From JBCCRH01 sp039208045 (lineage in GTDB: Bacteria > Bacteroidota > Bacteroidia > Chitinophagales > Saprospiraceae), in NCBI GenBank assembly GCA_039208045.1, contig JBCCRH010000288.1:1-8178 (forward strand): a stretch of DNA of 8,178 nt. The letters run 5' to 3'. This document shows, piece by piece, positions 5,311 through 8,178 of this stretch. Position 1 is the stretch's first letter, and every line of letters starts with the position of its first letter. The translations under genes and the position numbers were made by a program. The notes under the pieces are model-generated. The model did not search any database. It saw only the letters and a program-made list of their open reading frames with translations, and had not been told where the DNA came from.

Positions 5311-6624
5311 TCAAACCGTAAGTTTGATGAGCCGTCCTTCTGCAAATAGTGTTAAAGGCAACAAATGGGAACCATTCCATGTACCAAACACCTGAATCCC
5401 CTGCCCTCCACTAAGTGCCATAATCTGCCAAAATACCGCATCCGGGGCATGCAGCGGAAGCATCATACGGTGCTGATCTACCAACACCATCTTATTATCA
5501 TTTAGCTGAGGTACTACCCCTTCCAATAGACATGGAAAAGTAATTAGCCACGGATTGGCGGCTAAGGCATCGGCATAAGCACCAGCCAATACCTCAAAAT
5601 CTGCGTACCCAATAAGGCCCTGAAAAGGCTCAGTAGACCACTCAAAAGTTTTCACTAGCGCTCGCTGCTGGTAGCTCCCCTTATAAAAAGTTAGCGTTCC
5701 TTTTACCACTCCACCTACTACCCATTCCATAGGAAATCCCTGATTGCCCCAAGCAAAGTCCAAAATAAGCGCTACAACTTGTGATTGTTCCCCCAACAAC
5801 CAAGTCCTTCGCACTTGCAGATTTTCTTCCTCCGACTCTTGTTGCCCGATAACTAGCCATTGGTCGTTTTGTCCCGCTTGCGCTAAAATGGCTTCTTTTG
5901 ATTGATTGTAGCCTGCAATAGAGAGTAGTTCTGCTTGCAGATTTTCAGGTAATTGCTCATATTTTTGGAGGGCTTTCGCCAAAAGGTACAACTCCCCGAC
6001 AGCCTCCGCCATACGCTCGGGGAAGTTCGCCTGAGCTGCCAAGCGTGGTAATTGTCGGATACGGCGTGCCACACCTCCGAGCTTGGCATCTACCATTTTG
6101 GCAGCAAATTGCTCCAGGTAATCGCTTCCGTCCGTCTGCTGATTACCAATGCCAAAACGTACTACATCCAACAGCCAGACTTCCAGTTCTCTGGCACCTT
6201 CCACCATTTGAACAATGCGCTTTACTTTGTTCTTTTCGGAAGTAGTAGTGGTAGTATTCCCTGCTTCTCCTTTTTTTGCTTCCTGCCTTTCGGCAAAATG
6301 CTTGGCTAACAGGGCGGGTATTTCTTCGGGGGTTTGCGGCTGGTAGCGGAATTTTTCTTTTTGCTCTGCAAATAAAAGCGCTAAGGCTAGCGCATAACGG
6401 CAGGGGTATTTCGTGCTTGGGCAAGAGCAGGCGAAGCGCATTTGATCCAGATCAACGGCTACCTCATATCGGGTGGCTCCGGTGCTTTTCCCGATCCCCC
6501 AGATTAGCCCTTCATTTTGGTAGAGCGCTTCCCAACTGGAAGCGCGAGCTAATCGCTTCGCCTTTTCGAGTACCAGTGCATCAGGTGCTTGCTGGAGGAT
6601 GGTATTGTAGTTCCAACTAGACAT
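5311..6624 (-). CDS. SWIM zinc-finger family protein with an altered finger (437 aa)
   Basis: Residues 50-80 form a SWIM domain, normally CxCx(n)CxH, a zinc-binding module seen in bacterial SWI2/SNF2 proteins and in separate proteins encoded near MoxR-type AAA ATPases. Here the ligands read C66, C68, C75, then Y77 where His is expected (segment FACSCPSTKYPCRYALAL, 64-81). The Tyr codon is TAT at 6394-6396. Residues 118-135 form a polar linker with five consecutive threonines. Beyond it lies a mainly helical region (about 136-260) and a C-terminal region rich in tryptophan and aromatic residues with no motif I know. The molecular role of stand-alone SWIM proteins is not established. The start is 14 nt behind the rnc stop codon, implying co-transcription with rnc. 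The usual AAA/VWA partner genes are not adjacent. Confidence 0.85.
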   Translation of the reverse strand: MSSWNYNTILQQAPDALVLEKAKRLARASSWEALYQNEGLIWGIGKSTGATRYEVAVDLDQMRFACSCPSTKYPCRYALALALLFAEQKEKFRYQPQTPEEIPALLAKHFAERQEAKKGEAGNTTTTTSEKNKVKRIVQMVEGARELEVWLLDVVRFGIGNQQTDGSDYLEQFAAKMVDAKLGGVARRIRQLPRLAAQANFPERMAEAVGELYLLAKALQKYEQLPENLQAELLSIAGYNQSKEAILAQAGQNDQWLVIGQQESEEENLQVRRTWLLGEQSQVVALILDFAWGNQGFPMEWVVGGVVKGTLTFYKGSYQQRALVKTFEWSTEPFQGLIGYADFEVLAGAYADALAANPWLITFPCLLEGVVPQLNDNKMVLVDQHRMMLPLHAPDAVFWQIMALSGGQGIQVFGTWNGSHLLPLTLFAEGRLIKLTV

Positions 6625-6638
6625 GGATGATGGGCCGT

Positions 6639-7382
6639 CTAATCTTCTTCTTCTGTCAGAATACCAAGCGCGACCATCGCTTTTTCAGAAGCAGTCTGCT
6701 CTGCGCTTTTCTTATTGAAATCGTCGGCTGTCGCCAAACGTTTTCCATTCACCATCACGGCTACCTTAAAGCGATCTCGCTTCTCAAATTTGTAGCGTGC
6801 CAGTAGCTTGTAGTTGACGCTTTGCCCATTTTTCTGGCACCATTCCAAAAGCTGGCTTTTGTAGTTATCATCGTAGCTTTCTAGCTCATGCACATCTACG
6901 TAAGAGCGTAGCATTTTGCGTACTACAAAGATACGGGTACCTTCATATCCCTTATCTAGGTAAATGGCTCCCACCAGCGCTTCCACTGCATTACCTAACA
7001 TGGAGCGGCTTAGACGAGTATTGTTGTATTCCGAAAGGAGCACATCCAAGCCCATTTTATCACCAATCTTATTCAGGGACTTTCGCTTTACGATCTTCGA
7101 TCGCATCTTGGTCAAAAAGCCTTCATTACTATTGGGATACTTCTGGAAGAGGTACTCCGCTACGATTGTGCCCAGAACGGCATCGCCGAGGTATTCCAGG
7201 CGTTCATTATTCTGGATAGCGTAGGCCTTTTCAGAGGATTGTGATTTGTGCGAAAAGGCTAGAATAAAGATGGAAAGATTAGCAGGTGTAAAACCAATCA
7301 AAGATCGGAGCCGGCGGACAAACTGCTTATCCTTGGATAAATAGTAGTTGTAAAATCTAAAAATATAACGAATGATTACCAT
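6639..7382 (-). CDS. rnc: Ribonuclease III
   Basis: RNase III cuts double-stranded RNA and processes rRNA precursors and some mRNAs in the cytoplasm. The nuclease domain (about 20-165) contains the signature NERLEYLGDAVL (59-70) with E60, E63 and D67, and NAVEALVGAIYLD (131-143) with catalytic E134. The residue matching E. coli D114 is N131, a substitution I believe is common in this phylum. The double-stranded-RNA-binding domain (about 172-243) begins NYKSQLLEWCQ and ends with NKKSAEQTASEKAMVAL (223-239). The glycine-rich turn usually before the KK is replaced by ATADDF, so RNA contacts there may differ. The length of 247 residues is normal. The fabF-rnc order is a familiar Bacteroidota arrangement. 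A 161-nt spacer with a candidate promoter and hairpins separates it from fabF, and the SWIM gene follows 14 nt downstream. Confidence 0.96.
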   Translation of the reverse strand: MVIIRYIFRFYNYYLSKDKQFVRRLRSLIGFTPANLSIFILAFSHKSQSSEKAYAIQNNERLEYLGDAVLGTIVAEYLFQKYPNSNEGFLTKMRSKIVKRKSLNKIGDKMGLDVLLSEYNNTRLSRSMLGNAVEALVGAIYLDKGYEGTRIFVVRKMLRSYVDVHELESYDDNYKSQLLEWCQKNGQSVNYKLLARYKFEKRDRFKVAVMVNGKRLATADDFNKKSAEQTASEKAMVALGILTEEED

Positions 7383-7414
7383 AGTTAAACTAGGTTAACT
7401 AAGTACACACATCT

Positions 7415-7434
7415 TCAGGCAATAAATTACCTGA
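7415..7434 (-). other. Short hairpin in the rnc leader
   Basis: TCAGG (7415-7419) and CCTGA (7430-7434) pair. AAT/ATT inside adds three more pairs after a mismatch. The hairpin is weak alone, but it lies between the stronger leader hairpin (7445-7472) and the rnc start codon. Confidence 0.35.
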
Positions 7435-7444
7435 CAAGTTAATC

Positions 7445-7472
7445 GGAGTTTTCGAACAATCTGGAAAACTCC
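7445..7472 (-). promoter_or_regulatory. Strong hairpin in the rnc leader
   Basis: GGAGTTTTC (7445-7453) and GAAAACTCC (7464-7472) form a perfect 9-bp stem around a 10-nt loop. No T-tract follows on the - strand, so an intrinsic terminator is unlikely. It lies 62 nt before the rnc start, downstream of the candidate rnc promoter, and so would be in the 5' leader of rnc mRNA. A role in RNase III self-control is a hypothesis. Confidence 0.5.
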
Positions 7473-7491
7473 TTATGTCAGAATGCACTTA

Positions 7492-7501
7492 CAAAATTAT
7501 A
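7492..7501 (-). promoter_or_regulatory. Candidate promoter of rnc
   Basis: The - strand reads TATAATTTTG. It contains TAATTTTG (7499-7492), a full match to the Bacteroidota TAnnTTTG box, and also a plain TATAAT (7501-7496). The expected transcription start near 7486 would give rnc a leader of about 100 nt. The -33 region is AT-rich but lacks a clear TTG. Confidence 0.4.
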
Positions 7502-7510
7502 GTCGACGCC

Positions 7511-7553
7511 TGAAGAATAAAGGTATTCGAATGCTACAGCAATTTATTCTTCA
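7511..7553 (-). terminator. Inverted repeat around the fabF stop codon, possible 3' hairpin
   Basis: TGAAGAATAAA (7511-7521) and TTTATTCTTCA (7543-7553) are perfect 11-bp inverted repeats with a 21-nt loop. The loop itself holds the palindrome ATTCGAAT (7525-7532). The fabF stop codon (7544-7546) lies in the stem. The stem is AT-rich and no T-tract follows, so it is at best a weak terminator. It may instead stabilise the fabF mRNA end or be a processing site. Confidence 0.45.
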
Positions 7554-8178
7554 AACCGCTTAAAAATTACAGAAGAATTGTGACCTCCGAAACCAAATGT
7601 ATTACTCAACATCGCGTTTACTTTACGCTCCTGCGCCTCATTGAAGGTCAAATTTAATCGGCTATCTAAATCTGGGTCGTCGGTGAAGTGATTAATCGTT
7701 GGAGGTACAAAGTTATGATTAATTGCCAATATTCCAGCAATTGCCTCAATTGCTCCTGCTGCACCCAGCAAGTGACCCGTCATCGATTTTGTAGAGCTAA
7801 TATTTAGCTGGTAAGCATGCTCGCCAAATACTTGCTGTATCGCTTTTACTTCTGCTATATCGCCAAGTGGCGTAGAAGTGCCATGCACATTGACATAGTC
7901 GATTTCTTCTGGCTGCATCTTAGCATCCTCCAAGGCCATTCGCATCACGTTCATAGCGCCTAGCCCATCGGGATGTGGCGCAGTAATATGGTGTGCATCA
8001 GCAGTGGCCCCTGCTCCAACCATTTCGGCATAAATAGTGGCCCCACGTTTTTTAGCATGCTCTAGCTCCTCCAAGATGATAGCACCACCTCCCTCTCCAA
8101 GCACAAAGCCATCTCTATCTTTATCAAAGGGGCGGGATGCCGTTTTAAAATCATCATTGCGGGTAGAAAGGGCTTTCA
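7544..8178 (-). CDS. fabF: Beta-ketoacyl-ACP synthase II, C-terminal half (5' end outside window)
   Basis: This condensing enzyme extends acyl-ACP with malonyl-ACP in type II fatty-acid synthesis in the cytoplasm. The visible part, about 210 residues, matches the second half of the roughly 413-residue family. The reading frame stays open to the window edge (KALSTRNDDFKTASRPFDKD), so the GTG near 8104 is an internal Val, not a start. Both catalytic histidines are visible: in NVHGTSTPLGD (His codon 7883-7885) and in KSMTGHLLGAAG (His codon 7772-7774). The catalytic lysine is in STKSMTGH, and the NTFGFGGHNSS gate loop lies near the C-terminus. The nucleophilic cysteine lies outside the window. 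The stop codon falls inside an inverted repeat, and rnc follows after 161 nt. Genes of this family often sit beside acpP, which would be upstream of the window. Confidence 0.97.
   Translation of the reverse strand, partial: KALSTRNDDFKTASRPFDKDRDGFVLGEGGGAIILEELEHAKKRGATIYAEMVGAGATADAHHITAPHPDGLGAMNVMRMALEDAKMQPEEIDYVNVHGTSTPLGDIAEVKAIQQVFGEHAYQLNISSTKSMTGHLLGAAGAIEAIAGILAINHNFVPPTINHFTDDPDLDSRLNLTFNEAQERKVNAMLSNTFGFGGHNSSVIFKRFEE

Noticed and set aside
5883..6424. - strand ORFs at 5883-6089 and 6143-6424
   Set aside because: They are out-of-frame shadows on the same strand inside the SWIM gene, whose own frame is intact.
6276..6620. 114-codon + strand ORF antisense to the SWIM gene, and smaller antisense ORFs at 3129-3332, 4323-4581, 6045-6309 and 6964-7224
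   Set aside because: All lie opposite well-supported genes and their translations show no recognisable domain; they are shadow frames.
8102..8104. GTG start for a short fabF-like protein
   Set aside because: The frame continues upstream to the window edge with typical FabF sequence, so this GTG is an internal valine codon.

Overview
The window looks like chromosomal DNA from a Bacteroidota bacterium, most likely a Saprospiraceae-type organism (Lewinella/Haliscomenobacter-like). The taxonomic guess rests on three things: the fabF-rnc gene order, protein sequences typical of that phylum, and AT-rich start regions without clear Shine-Dalgarno sites plus TAnnTTTG-like promoter boxes. The genus is an inference.

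Layout: bases 1-2721 are read on the + strand and 2897-8178 on the - strand, so the halves converge near 2.8 kb. The + half begins with the 3' part of a DUF4173 (DUF4153-like) membrane protein gene. It is followed by a tightly packed three-gene set (1016-2721): two small multi-pass membrane proteins I do not recognise and a YkuE-type calcineurin-like metallophosphoesterase. These genes overlap by 8 and 32 nt. The set is bracketed by two copies of a 44-bp palindromic element (891-934 and 2740-2783). Their 12-bp arms are identical, but their 20-nt cores point in opposite directions.

The - half reads, in transcription order: fabF (3' half, condensing enzyme of fatty-acid synthesis), rnc (RNase III), a SWIM zinc-finger protein 14 nt behind rnc, a 140-residue single-pass membrane protein, and a 599-residue VLCAD-like acyl-CoA dehydrogenase ending in two tandem intrinsic terminators. 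Fatty-acid synthesis and oxidation genes therefore lie on the same strand, separated by RNA-processing and unknown genes.

Points most worth a second look: (1) the palindromic elements with inverted cores around the coupled membrane-protein/phosphoesterase set; (2) a SWIM finger whose last zinc ligand, His, is Tyr (codon TAT at 6394-6396), one transition from the usual residue; (3) an rnc leader with its own candidate promoter and hairpins, which could be an RNase III target; (4) a repeated GCGAATTTTCGCTA motif flanking the acyl-CoA dehydrogenase promoter region. I saw no tRNA, rRNA, CRISPR array, transposase or phage gene.
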